A program made the translations under genes and the position numbers. Shown one piece after another: positions 41,395-48,668 of a DNA stretch of 64,000 nucleotides (its first letter is position 1; the number at the start of each line of letters is the position of its first letter). Under the pieces are notes generated by a model that saw nothing but the letters and a program-made list of their open reading frames with translations, did not search any database and was not told the origin of the DNA. The stretch is taken from assembly GCF_020687165.1 (NCBI RefSeq), contig NZ_JAJEQC010000002.1; one strand, 5' to 3'. This stretch comes from Hominenteromicrobium mulieris (lineage in GTDB: Bacteria > Bacillota > Clostridia > Oscillospirales > Acutalibacteraceae).

Positions 41395-42375
41395 TTATGC
41401 TTCGTGTTTGTATATTGCTTTAACAATTTCCTCGATAGGTGTTTCAATAATACTGATATCCTGCATTTTGCAGTGACTTGCCAGAAAAGCAAGTGCCTCT
41501 CCGGGCTGAAAATCCGACTGAGAAACATGGTATATCGACTCTGCGTCTTTCTTTTCAATCAATTCAAATCTAGTATCCTGAATCGCTTCTTTTGGATCGG
41601 CAAAAGTTACGCGGATACTGTAGCCTTTGGAGTACTGTTCCTTGAAGGCGTTGAGACCGCCGTCATAAAGAACACTACCGCTATTGATCAGAACTAAACG
41701 GTCGCATACACTCTCGATATCTGTCATATCGTGTGTTGTCAACAGTACCGTCGTGTTTTTCTCTTTGTTGATTTCCCGCAAAAACGCGCGGATATTATCC
41801 TTTGCGAGGACATCAAGACCAATTGTAGGTTCATCCAAATAAACTACATCAGGATCATGTATTAATGCGAGTGCCAGATTTGCGCGCATTTTCTGTCCTA
41901 AACTCAGCTGACGCGCAGGTTGCATAAGGAATTGATCGAGTCCAAGCAAATCGCAGAACATCTCTACATTTTTCTTGTAGGTCTTTTCTTCAATCCGGTA
42001 CATCCCACGAAACAAGTCCAGTGCATCTTGTACCGGCAGATCCCACAGGAGCTGAGAGCGCTGTCCAAAGACTGCACCCATATGTAAGGCGTTCTGCTTT
42101 CGATTTTTGTACGGCTCAAGATTACCAACTTTTACATAGCCGCTGGTGGGCAACAGAATACCCGTGAGTATTTTGATTGTCGTAGATTTGCCCGCTCCAT
42201 TCGGACCGATATATCCGACCATTTCACCTCGATTAATTTCCAGAGAGATATGGTCTACCGCGCGTTTCGTTAGATACTGCGGTGCAAAAAAGTTTTTCAC
42301 ATTTCCAAAAGCGCCATTGCGTCTATTTTTGATTTTGAAATCCTTAACAACATCATGTAATTCTATATAAGCCAT
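41395..42375 (-). CDS. ABC-2 exporter ATPase with intact catalytic motifs
   Basis: A 326-residue ATPase of the ABC-2 exporter type (viologen/daunorubicin-exporter-like). Walker A GPNGAGKSTTIKIL, signature LSLGQKMRANLALAL, Walker B VVYLDEPTIGLD and H-loop LTTHDM are complete. A C-terminal extension of about 90 residues is typical for the group. It is the last gene of a four-gene operon, 14 bp after the second permease, and presumably provides the working catalytic site beside the degenerate ATPase encoded first. Confidence 0.92.
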   Translation of the reverse strand: MAYIELHDVVKDFKIKNRRNGAFGNVKNFFAPQYLTKRAVDHISLEINRGEMVGYIGPNGAGKSTTIKILTGILLPTSGYVKVGNLEPYKNRKQNALHMGAVFGQRSQLLWDLPVQDALDLFRGMYRIEEKTYKKNVEMFCDLLGLDQFLMQPARQLSLGQKMRANLALALIHDPDVVYLDEPTIGLDVLAKDNIRAFLREINKEKNTTVLLTTHDMTDIESVCDRLVLINSGSVLYDGGLNAFKEQYSKGYSIRVTFADPKEAIQDTRFELIEKKDAESIYHVSQSDFQPGEALAFLASHCKMQDISIIETPIEEIVKAIYKHEA

Positions 42376-42389
42376 AATAAACCCCTTTC

Positions 42390-43190
42390 TTATGTTCCGG
42401 TGCTTTCGTATTTATTAATGACTGTCCTCCAAGCGAGGAGTAGTAAGAGTACCATCACAATTGCAACGAGAGGAGACAAATATTGGATAAACACTGGAAA
42501 AATACCCATGTCCTGTTTTCCAAGTAAAGGCTGCAGTGGATAAAACGTCGTGAATCCAAGAGGTATGAAAACGGTCAGAATGATTTGCAAAGGTGTGCCG
42601 AAAATAGAAAGCGGATACTGAACAACATCCTTGAAAACATATGTAATGTTCTTAAGAGAAACATTGCCAATGGCTACAACACTTGGAAGCGAGGAAATCA
42701 AAAAGACGCATCCGGAGATAATGCCGCCCGATACCAATGTGATAACTAGCCAAAGTATGCCCCAAAGATTTAGTGTAACACCGAGAGAAATAAAGCTGAA
42801 AATCATTACAGTGGCAGATATTGTAAAGTGCGTAATATATCCAACATTGAAATTCGTGAATATTGCAAGGAAAAGTGAGTGTACCGGTCGAATCAGATAA
42901 CTGTTCAGGTCACCAGTGCGGGCAAGATTCGGAAGCTGTCTGCAAAGGTCATGTGTAAATGTTGAACCGATTGCGTATGTGAATTGTGAGAAAGAATAGA
43001 TCAGAAGTAATTCTCGAGAATTCCATCCGTTGAGAGATCCAAACCTTGAAACCAAAAGATACAAAGCCAGATACCGAAACACAAAGTTTGTACCTTGAGC
43101 CAAGATACCCATAATGAATGAAAAGCGATACTCGTTTTGAGACCGCCACTGTGTGCGAATAAATTGTTTTGCCAAGAATAGATAGAACAT
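42390..43190 (-). CDS. ABC-2 family permease, second subunit
   Basis: A 266-residue membrane protein with six predicted helices, starting MFYLFLAKQFIRTQWRSQNE and containing RTGDLNSYLIRPVHSLFLAI, the conserved cytoplasmic coupling region of the ABC2_membrane_6 family. LVSGGIISGCVFLISSLPSV and the last helix LVAIVMVLLLLLAWRT follow. Together with the 43209-44009 protein it should form the heterodimeric membrane channel. Confidence 0.87.
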   Translation of the reverse strand: MFYLFLAKQFIRTQWRSQNEYRFSFIMGILAQGTNFVFRYLALYLLVSRFGSLNGWNSRELLLIYSFSQFTYAIGSTFTHDLCRQLPNLARTGDLNSYLIRPVHSLFLAIFTNFNVGYITHFTISATVMIFSFISLGVTLNLWGILWLVITLVSGGIISGCVFLISSLPSVVAIGNVSLKNITYVFKDVVQYPLSIFGTPLQIILTVFIPLGFTTFYPLQPLLGKQDMGIFPVFIQYLSPLVAIVMVLLLLLAWRTVINKYESTGT

Positions 43191-43208
43191 TACGGACCTC
43201 CTTTCTAG

Positions 43209-44009
43209 TCAACCGCCCTGAACTACGATTTTCTTTTGTGCCCGATACCACACAAAGCGTTCCAAAAGCAACAAACCGAGGAGCCACAGTACTTGTAAAC
43301 AAAGATTGAAAATGATTTGATTCATAGACAGACGCCCTAAATACATTTCCATCGGTATAAACAGAACACAGCGGAACGGCATAAACCATGTAATGATATT
43401 CAACTTGTCCGGCAAAAACCAAAAAGGAACCATTTCTCCTCCAAAAACATACATTGCTGCTGTCAAAAACCATTGGATATACCAAACATTTCCAAGCCAG
43501 AAAGCCGTATAGCCCAATATTGTGTTGAGAAGTAAAAAGATCATATTTCCGAGAAGAGCACTCAATAGAAAAAATAAAACGTCCGCGAGTGTGGCGGGAA
43601 ACAAGAGTGCATTGTATACAATTTTTGCAGCTACAATGCAGGGAAGAATGCATGTGAAGAAATTAAACATTTTCTCTCCTAATTCCATTGCCGCATGCTG
43701 TGCGAGCAGGTTCATGGGACGAACCATCTGCTGGCCAACCTCTCCAGAATAAACGGCATCACCAATGCGGACACCGGGCCAAAGCTGCATTCCCACCAAA
43801 AATGTTGAGGAGATCACACTGTATGTAATTGCCTCTGAAAGTGTTGCTGCAGGGTCGACGTTTTGCGCATAGAGCGCATTCCAAACGGATACATTGATAA
43901 GTACTGACATGAAACTGTAAATCAGATTGACTAATACATTGATGCGATAGACCGATTGTGATCGAAATGATCGTCGTGCCAAATCGAACCATAACACAAT
44001 ACTATTCAT
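43209..44009 (-). CDS. ABC-2 family permease, first subunit
   Basis: A 266-residue six-helix protein related to the other permease: VYSGEVGQQMVRPMNLLAQH matches its RTGDLNSYLIRP block in position. It overlaps the degenerate ATPase gene by 4 bp and is followed 18 bp later by the second permease. The two permeases are clearly divergent, consistent with an asymmetric exporter. Confidence 0.87.
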   Translation of the reverse strand: MNSIVLWFDLARRSFRSQSVYRINVLVNLIYSFMSVLINVSVWNALYAQNVDPAATLSEAITYSVISSTFLVGMQLWPGVRIGDAVYSGEVGQQMVRPMNLLAQHAAMELGEKMFNFFTCILPCIVAAKIVYNALLFPATLADVLFFLLSALLGNMIFLLLNTILGYTAFWLGNVWYIQWFLTAAMYVFGGEMVPFWFLPDKLNIITWFMPFRCVLFIPMEMYLGRLSMNQIIFNLCLQVLWLLGLLLLERFVWYRAQKKIVVQGG

Positions 44010-44932
44010 AACATATCCTCCTTTTTGCTTGAATATAATATGCGAAATAAATCTTCGACCTGCGGTTCGTGAATAAGTATTTCAGACGCGTTGCAGGTGT
44101 GCAGGACATGATCAATAATGTCCGCTGCCCGAACTGATTCAGGATCGAAAGTGATTTTCAAATCTCCATCATTCCAACTGAATCGTTGTATTGGAAGATC
44201 CTGAAAGTCGGGAACTCCATCGAGAATTTGGAAAACCAACCGATTCGACAGTAAATAGCGATGACGCAGATCAGATAAGTCTCCTGAATATATACATATT
44301 CCCTTATCTAACACGATAGCTCGAGTGCAAATTTTATCCATATCATTCAGATTTTGCACCGCTAATAGGATTGTAGTTGAATACTTCTGGTTCATTGTCA
44401 GTAAAATCCGAATCATCTGTTCCTTCATTGAGGCGTCCACACCGACAAATGGCTCGTACAGTAAAAGCAGTTCGGGCATAGAAGTGATTGCTTCATAAAA
44501 GCGAACGCGTGCGAGTTCGCCGCGAGACAGCTGATGTACCTTTGATGAAAGCAACGCAGAAAGCTTTAATGTTTCAAAACACTCCTTCAGAAAATCATCT
44601 GCATCGAAAATTGCGTTTTTCTTTGGAGATACGATTCCAGACACGCGTTCATCAGGTAAAGATTCGGGAAGAATGAACGTCATACGGTTCCGGTCGATAC
44701 GGCTCATCTGCAGCGGTGTACGGCAAATAAGACTCGGATTCTTCCCCATGACCCACAGTCTCCCATGGTCCGGATTATAGATACCGAGAATTAACCGAAT
44801 AAGCGAACGCTTCCCACTGCCATTTGGGCCGATCAAGCCAACACAATCTCCTTTTTCAATATGAAAGTTCAAATCCCGTAACTTGAGACCGTTACCCGAA
44901 AAGCTTCGGCTTAAATGTTCTGCTGTGATCAT
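44006..44932 (-). CDS. Degenerate ABC ATPase (Walker A, Walker B and H-loop all altered)
   Basis: A 308-residue ABC ATPase, first in the exporter operon, with AAGGAGG before its ATG. The fold is evident (LRDLNFHIEKGDCVGLIGPN), but Walker A is GPNGSGKRSL with Arg for the Mg-binding Ser/Thr, Walker B is LLLLYEPFVGVD with Tyr for Asp, the signature is LSRGE and the H-loop His is Gln (LLAVQNLND). Four independent changes argue for a non-hydrolysing NBD kept for a structural or gating role, since the frame is intact over the full length and translationally coupled to a permease. Confidence 0.88.
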   Translation of the reverse strand: MITAEHLSRSFSGNGLKLRDLNFHIEKGDCVGLIGPNGSGKRSLIRLILGIYNPDHGRLWVMGKNPSLICRTPLQMSRIDRNRMTFILPESLPDERVSGIVSPKKNAIFDADDFLKECFETLKLSALLSSKVHQLSRGELARVRFYEAITSMPELLLLYEPFVGVDASMKEQMIRILLTMNQKYSTTILLAVQNLNDMDKICTRAIVLDKGICIYSGDLSDLRHRYLLSNRLVFQILDGVPDFQDLPIQRFSWNDGDLKITFDPESVRAADIIDHVLHTCNASEILIHEPQVEDLFRILYSSKKEDML

Positions 44933-44959
44933 TCGCGCGCCTCCTTGTTTCGTGTTTAT

Positions 44960-44987
44960 ATTTTATCTAAATTTGGGATGAATTCAA
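44960..44987 (-). promoter_or_regulatory. Promoter of the exporter operon
   Basis: Minus strand TTGAAT (44987-44982), 16 bp and TAAAAT (44965-44960). The -35 spacing is slightly short, so activation by the LytTR regulator is possible. Confidence 0.5.
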
Positions 44988-45001
44988 GGTGGTTGTGATA
45001 A

Positions 45002-45325
45002 ACAGCGTTCAGGGTGGGATATAAAACGCATAATGACACGTTTGCAGCAATTGTTTCTTATGCTCTTATGAATAGATTGAGGACTGGAATACTTAATAAA
45101 ATGCGTGAAATTGTATCATCTGCAAATATCGAGAAAATACATCTCGTTCTATCGACCTCTAGTGACTTTACTTTTTTCTTATCTCAGGGATTCAGTAAGT
45201 ATCATGATCCGGAAATTATTGTATATCAGTACGATCGCAGTGATTCTCAGAAATATCCTTGGGGAGTTTCCAATAAGGCGCTTCCGACATCCGCGATCAT
45301 TCGACAGACCTCCCAAGAACATTAA
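45002..45325 (+). pseudogene. SAVED-domain-like C-terminal fragment (possible CBASS effector remnant)
   Basis: About 107 open codons. IEKIHLVLSTSSDFTFFLSQ followed by a Gly and later PEIIVYQYDRSD has the spacing I-H-L-x-L-x-x-x-S then I-x-V-Y-x-Y-D of the last part of SAVED domains, which bind cyclic oligonucleotides in CBASS and related defence proteins. There is a stop just upstream and no real start (only GTG at 45014 without a ribosome site). The effector and first half are missing, next to the exporter promoter. The resemblance is by eye and needs a profile search. Confidence 0.4.
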
Positions 45326-45340
45326 TATCCAATAAAGAAA

Positions 45341-45387
45341 ACACCCGGAGATGAGGGGTTAGCTCCCATCTCCGGGTGTGATTGTTT
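45341..45387. terminator. Terminator at the right end of the element
   Basis: ACACCCGGAGATG (45341-45353) and CATCTCCGGGTGT (45367-45379) form a 13-bp perfect stem followed by a long T run. It could shield the exporter operon from transcription entering from the stranded ychF promoter. Confidence 0.85.
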
Positions 45388-45433
45388 TTTTGTAGTGTGT
45401 ATTCTTTTCGCAGCTGTACCGTCAAAAATCTAC

Positions 45434-45453
45434 TACGCCATTTTTACGCCATT
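45434..45453. repeat. Integrase arm-type site, right end
   Basis: Identical in 20 bases to the left outer pair (two TACGCCATT units, 11 bp apart), 128 bp before attR, in the same orientation. The remaining sequence to attR (45454-45581) shows no gene. Confidence 0.65.
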
Positions 45454-45581
45454 TCTGCGTGGGATGGCATTGAGATATATACGTTTTTATGCTTTTGGGT
45501 ATTCTGAAAAAGCGCATGAAATCTAGTTTTATCGGCATTTATAAGGGAAAATGGAAATATGAAAACTTAGGTAGGGGACTC

Positions 45582-45597
45582 CGATACCTAATTTCAT
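45582..45597. repeat. attR core
   Basis: CGATACCTAATTTCAT, identical to 37735-37750. To its right the native ychF leader begins. Confidence 0.85.
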
Positions 45598-45650
45598 CTA
45601 TAAAACCATCTTTCTTTGAATGTAGTCATGATGTAAACTCATACATAATC

Positions 45651-45679
45651 AGTATAGCATATTCCCCCTGCGCCTGCAA
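45651..45679 (-). promoter_or_regulatory. Stranded native ychF promoter
   Basis: Minus strand TTGCAG (45679-45674), 17 bp and TATACT (45656-45651), with TGC before the -10. It points leftward through attR. Without the element it would lie about 50 bp before the ychF ATG; now it fires into the element. Confidence 0.75.
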
Positions 45680-45711
45680 GAAAATTCTTCTGCTTTTTCC
45701 CTAAGCCCAAA

Positions 45712-45753
45712 AAGAAAACGGGCTTCTGCCGAATTGCCGCGGCGGGGCCCGTT
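45712..45753 (-). terminator. Terminator of the flavoprotein gene
   Basis: AACGGGC (45717-45723) and GCCCGTT (45747-45753) with a GC-rich inner stem; on the minus strand a TTTCTTTTT run follows. Confidence 0.8.
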
Positions 45754-45793
45754 CCTTTATGTGTGAACTTGCGATGTGTGCAATCTTGTTCTC

Positions 45794-47197
45794 TTATGCG
45801 TTTTCCTGTTCTGCGAGTTTTCTGCCCATGAGCACGCCCATGCAAGAGGCCATCATCAGGCCGCGCGTCCATCCGCTGGCGTCGCCAAGGCAGTGCAGGT
45901 TGTGAATGCTTGTGTTGAGGTCCGTGTCCATCTTCACGCGGTTGCTGTAAAACTTCAGCTCCGGCGAATAGAGCAGCGTCTCCACGGCGGCGAAGCCCGG
46001 GACGACGTGATCGACTGCCTGAATGAAGTTGATGATGTTCACCATGGCGCGGTACGGCATGGCAGAGGTGATGTCGCCCGCCACCGCGTCCGGCAGAGAG
46101 GGGCGCAGGTTCGAGCGAGAAAGCTCTTTCTGCCACGTGCGCTTGCCGTCCAGAATATCGCCGTAGCGCTGCACCAAAATGTGTCCCGCGCCCAGCATGT
46201 TCGTCAGCTCGCCCACCTTCTGCGCGTATTCGATCGGCTGATTGAACGGCTCGTTGAAGTTGTGGGAGCACAAAATGGCGAGGTTTGTGTTATCGGATTT
46301 TTTATCTTTATAGGAATGGCCGTTCACGACGGCGAGGTTGTTATCGTAATTTTCCTGGCTGACAAAGCCGCCCGGGTTCTGGCAGAATGTGCGCACCTTG
46401 TTTTTAAACGGCTTCGGGTAGCCGATGAGCTTCGATTCATACAGAACGTTGTTTACGGTTTCCATGACCTCGTTGCGCACCTCTACGCGCACGCCGATGT
46501 CCACTGTGCCCGGCGCATGGGCGATGCCGTGGCGGGCGCAGAGCTTATCAAACCAATCCGCGCCGCGTCGGCCGGCTGCCACAACGGTCTGCTTCGCGTA
46601 AACGTCGTATTCGTTTTGACCCTCCGCAACGTGCACGCCGATGCAGGTGTCGTTCTTTAAAATGAGGTCGCTGCACGCGCAGCCGAAGCGAATCTCCACG
46701 CCGTTATTCAGAAGATATTGCTCAATCGCGTAATAAATCTCCTGCGCCTTCTCTGTGCCGAGGTGACGGATGGGGCAGTCGACGAGCTTCAGGCCGGTCT
46801 GGATGGCACGCTTGCGAATTTCTTTGACGGCTTCCTTTTCGCTCACGCCCTCCACGCGCGTGTCCGCGCCGAACTCCAGATAGATGGAATCCGTGTATTC
46901 AATAAGCGACTGTACGGTGTCTTCGCCGATCAGCTGGGGCAGGTCGCCGCCAACTTCCGGGCTGAGGGACAGCTTGCCGTCCGAAAACGCGCCCGCGCCG
47001 GAAAAGCCTGTTGTAATATGGCAGTACGGCTTGCAGTTCATGCAGTGGCCGGTCTGGGCCTTAGGACATTTGCGCGTTTCAATGGAACGGCCTTTTTCCA
47101 GCAGCAGAATTTTCTCCTTGCTGCCGCGGCGCAGAAGCTCCATCGCGGTAAAAATGCCGGCAGGACCGGCGCCGATGATGACGATATCCGTGTTCAT
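45794..47197 (-). CDS. FAD-dependent dehydrogenase (COG2509-like)
   Basis: A 467-residue flavoprotein. The Rossmann FAD motif DIVIIGAGPAGIFTAMELLR opens it, followed by ETRKCPKAQTGHCMNCKPYC with clustered cysteines, GFSGAGAFSDGKLSL, TVVAAGRRGADWF and a C-terminal FAD motif LHCLGDASGWTRGLMMASCM. This set defines the uncharacterised FAD-dependent dehydrogenase family of Firmicutes. The ATG at 47197 is used; an in-frame TTG 12 bases earlier is less likely. It is preceded by a probable purine riboswitch and terminator, so its role should connect with purine level, although the reaction is unknown. Confidence 0.82.
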   Translation of the reverse strand: MNTDIVIIGAGPAGIFTAMELLRRGSKEKILLLEKGRSIETRKCPKAQTGHCMNCKPYCHITTGFSGAGAFSDGKLSLSPEVGGDLPQLIGEDTVQSLIEYTDSIYLEFGADTRVEGVSEKEAVKEIRKRAIQTGLKLVDCPIRHLGTEKAQEIYYAIEQYLLNNGVEIRFGCACSDLILKNDTCIGVHVAEGQNEYDVYAKQTVVAAGRRGADWFDKLCARHGIAHAPGTVDIGVRVEVRNEVMETVNNVLYESKLIGYPKPFKNKVRTFCQNPGGFVSQENYDNNLAVVNGHSYKDKKSDNTNLAILCSHNFNEPFNQPIEYAQKVGELTNMLGAGHILVQRYGDILDGKRTWQKELSRSNLRPSLPDAVAGDITSAMPYRAMVNIINFIQAVDHVVPGFAAVETLLYSPELKFYSNRVKMDTDLNTSIHNLHCLGDASGWTRGLMMASCMGVLMGRKLAEQENA

Positions 47198-47293
47198 GTT
47201 TGACCCCAACTTTCTAAAACTGACAGATGAATTTGCGTATGAATTTCAAAATACAACTCTATGCAAGACCCGGTTTCGGGTAAATCGGCACAT

Positions 47294-47407
47294 AAAAAGG
47301 CCGCCCTGTGCCCGAACGTATACACGAAGCCCGTAAGCGGCTTCGGTATAGTCGGCACACAAGGCGGCCGGTAGAGACATTCACCCAAGTCGTGAATTTA
47401 TATGACC
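47294..47407 (-). promoter_or_regulatory. Probable purine riboswitch with an overlapping intrinsic terminator
   Basis: Transcribed leftward. Aptamer 47407-47345: P1 GGTCATA/TATACC (one bulged C), P2 TTCAC/GTGAA closed by a seven-base loop GACTTGG, J2/3 GTCTCTACC, P3 CGGC/GCCG and J3/1 GACTAT. The GTCTCTACC and GACTAT joints, the GG of L2 and CC of L3 match the purine riboswitch consensus; the C of GACTA is the base that selects guanine over adenine. The P3 loop is longer and less regular than usual. GGCCGCCTTGTG (47369-47358) can instead pair with the segment 47313-47299 to form a terminator with T5 (47298-47294). Confidence 0.7.
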
Positions 47408-47422
47408 GATCAGCAATTCAAA

Positions 47423-47451
47423 ATTATATCAGCTAATTAAACTTCTGTCAA
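47423..47451 (-). promoter_or_regulatory. Strong promoter of the riboswitch-controlled gene
   Basis: Minus strand consensus TTGACA (47451-47446), 17 bp and TATAAT (47428-47423). Transcription should start about 10-15 nt before the aptamer. Confidence 0.88.
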
Positions 47452-47503
47452 GCCTTTTTGCGCATAACAATGCAGGCTTTTGCAAAATATCCTGCAAATT
47501 TAC

Positions 47504-48433
47504 TTATTTGATGAATTCCTTGCCGTCGTAAATAAAGATGCCCGCGCCCGCGCCGGTCTTTTTGCCGTCCAGAAGCCATTTTTTAAAACAGCGGCGCTGG
47601 GTGGTGTCCTCCGGCAGCTCGCTGTTCGGCTTCTCAAAGTCCTTTGCGAACACACGCCACTTGTCGTGGAACACATCGTATTCCTCGCTGTCGTAAATAT
47701 AGAAGTCACCGATGAAATCGACCGTATTGAGCGTCTCGGGCAGAATTTCGCGGTTCTTCGGGAACAAAAGCCAGGAGTGGCAGCAGAATACCATCGGCTT
47801 GCCATCGAGGTCTTTTTTGTAAAATTCGTAGGCTTTTTTATAAGATTCGATGCGCGCCGCGCGGTTCAAAGAACCGCAGGACGGAATGTGCATGTTGTAA
47901 ACCGTGTCACCGGGATTTACCGTGTAACCGCCGACCGTCACGAGCGTGTCGCCGGAGAAGTGTACGGCCTCATACTGCAAACGGCCCAGCTTAAAGCGGT
48001 GCATCGTGTAGAACCACGGGTACCAGCTTGCGACGAATGTGCCCCAAATGTCGTATACGTCGTGGCACTCGATGAGCTTGAATTTCAGGTCGGCGATGGT
48101 GTCCCAGAACAGCTCGTCCGTCAGGCCCGCCGCTCTGTAATTTTCGCGCAGACGTTCGCTTGCAAGCGCAAGGAACAGGAAATCCACCACGTGGCGGTGC
48201 AGCCCTGTCCGCTCCGAAAGCGCGTCCATGTGCGGCACAATGGGCTTCCATTCCGCGCCGTATGCGCCGTCAATGCCGTAATCTTTAAAGAGCAGCGTCT
48301 CGGCAGAGACCAGCTCGTCAATCGCGCCGGGTGTCGTCACGAGCGTCTCGCAGTTCTCGCGCAGAGAAGCGCGGCTCGCTTCCGGCAGATCAAGGTTTTC
48401 AATAAAGCAATTTAAATAATCGAGTGTGTACAT
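47504..48433 (-). CDS. Acyltransferase-domain protein (NAT_N plus GNAT-like C-terminal domain)
   Basis: A 309-residue protein that starts MYTLDYLNCFIENLDLPEAS. The all-helical first half (about 1-120) with HVVDFLFLALASERLRENY and the second half with LIECHDVYDIWGTFVASWYP, YNMHIPSCGSLNRAARIES and FCCHSWLLFP are the two domains annotated together as acyltransferase N-terminal and GNAT-like C-terminal domains in gut Firmicutes. Substrate is unknown. The ATG with GGGAGG 6 nt upstream is chosen over an earlier in-frame start. It stands alone upstream of the riboswitch unit. Confidence 0.7.
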   Translation of the reverse strand: MYTLDYLNCFIENLDLPEASRASLRENCETLVTTPGAIDELVSAETLLFKDYGIDGAYGAEWKPIVPHMDALSERTGLHRHVVDFLFLALASERLRENYRAAGLTDELFWDTIADLKFKLIECHDVYDIWGTFVASWYPWFYTMHRFKLGRLQYEAVHFSGDTLVTVGGYTVNPGDTVYNMHIPSCGSLNRAARIESYKKAYEFYKKDLDGKPMVFCCHSWLLFPKNREILPETLNTVDFIGDFYIYDSEEYDVFHDKWRVFAKDFEKPNSELPEDTTQRRCFKKWLLDGKKTGAGAGIFIYDGKEFIK

Positions 48434-48594
48434 ACAGATCCTCCCAAAGTTGCGTTTTTCCATAGAAACGCGTTTATCTCATTCTATCATTTGTATATGT
48501 GCGGCGCAATGGACTTTTTGCACAGCAGAACACACCTGTTTTTGTAGGAACGGTGCACAGCACCTGCTTTTGCACGGTTTTCTCCGCTAACGCT

Positions 48595-48625
48595 CAAAAT
48601 GTAATCACCTTTTCATCACATTTTG
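48595..48625. promoter_or_regulatory. Inverted repeat upstream of the polyphosphate polymerase operon
   Basis: CAAAATGT (48595-48602) and ACATTTTG (48618-48625) are perfect arms 15 bp apart, 44 bp before the ATG. A TAAAAT that might be a -10 follows at 48630-48635. Likely an operator; 48434-48594 holds nothing else recognisable. Confidence 0.45.
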
Positions 48626-48668
48626 TAAGTAAAATTTAAGAAACAAAACAAAGAGGAGGGCGAAAGCC

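Larger units (their letters stand above)
37735..45597. mobile_element. Integrated element of about 7.9 kb at the 5' end of ychF
   Basis: The segment is bounded by two direct copies of CGATACCTAATTTCAT. It has a tyrosine integrase pointing to the left end, paired TACGCCATT repeats near both ends, truncated excisionase and sigma-like genes, a two-component pair, a four-gene ABC-2 exporter and a SAVED-like fragment. Its genes are visibly more AT-rich than the flanks. No relaxase, coupling protein, type IV secretion, capsid or replication gene is present, so it is a degenerate integrative element or a small mobilisable island, not a complete ICE or prophage. Confidence 0.85.

Noticed and set aside
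45489..45704. 71-codon plus-strand ORF spanning attR
   Set aside because: It crosses the element boundary and the stranded ychF promoter, has no ribosome site and no recognisable motif.
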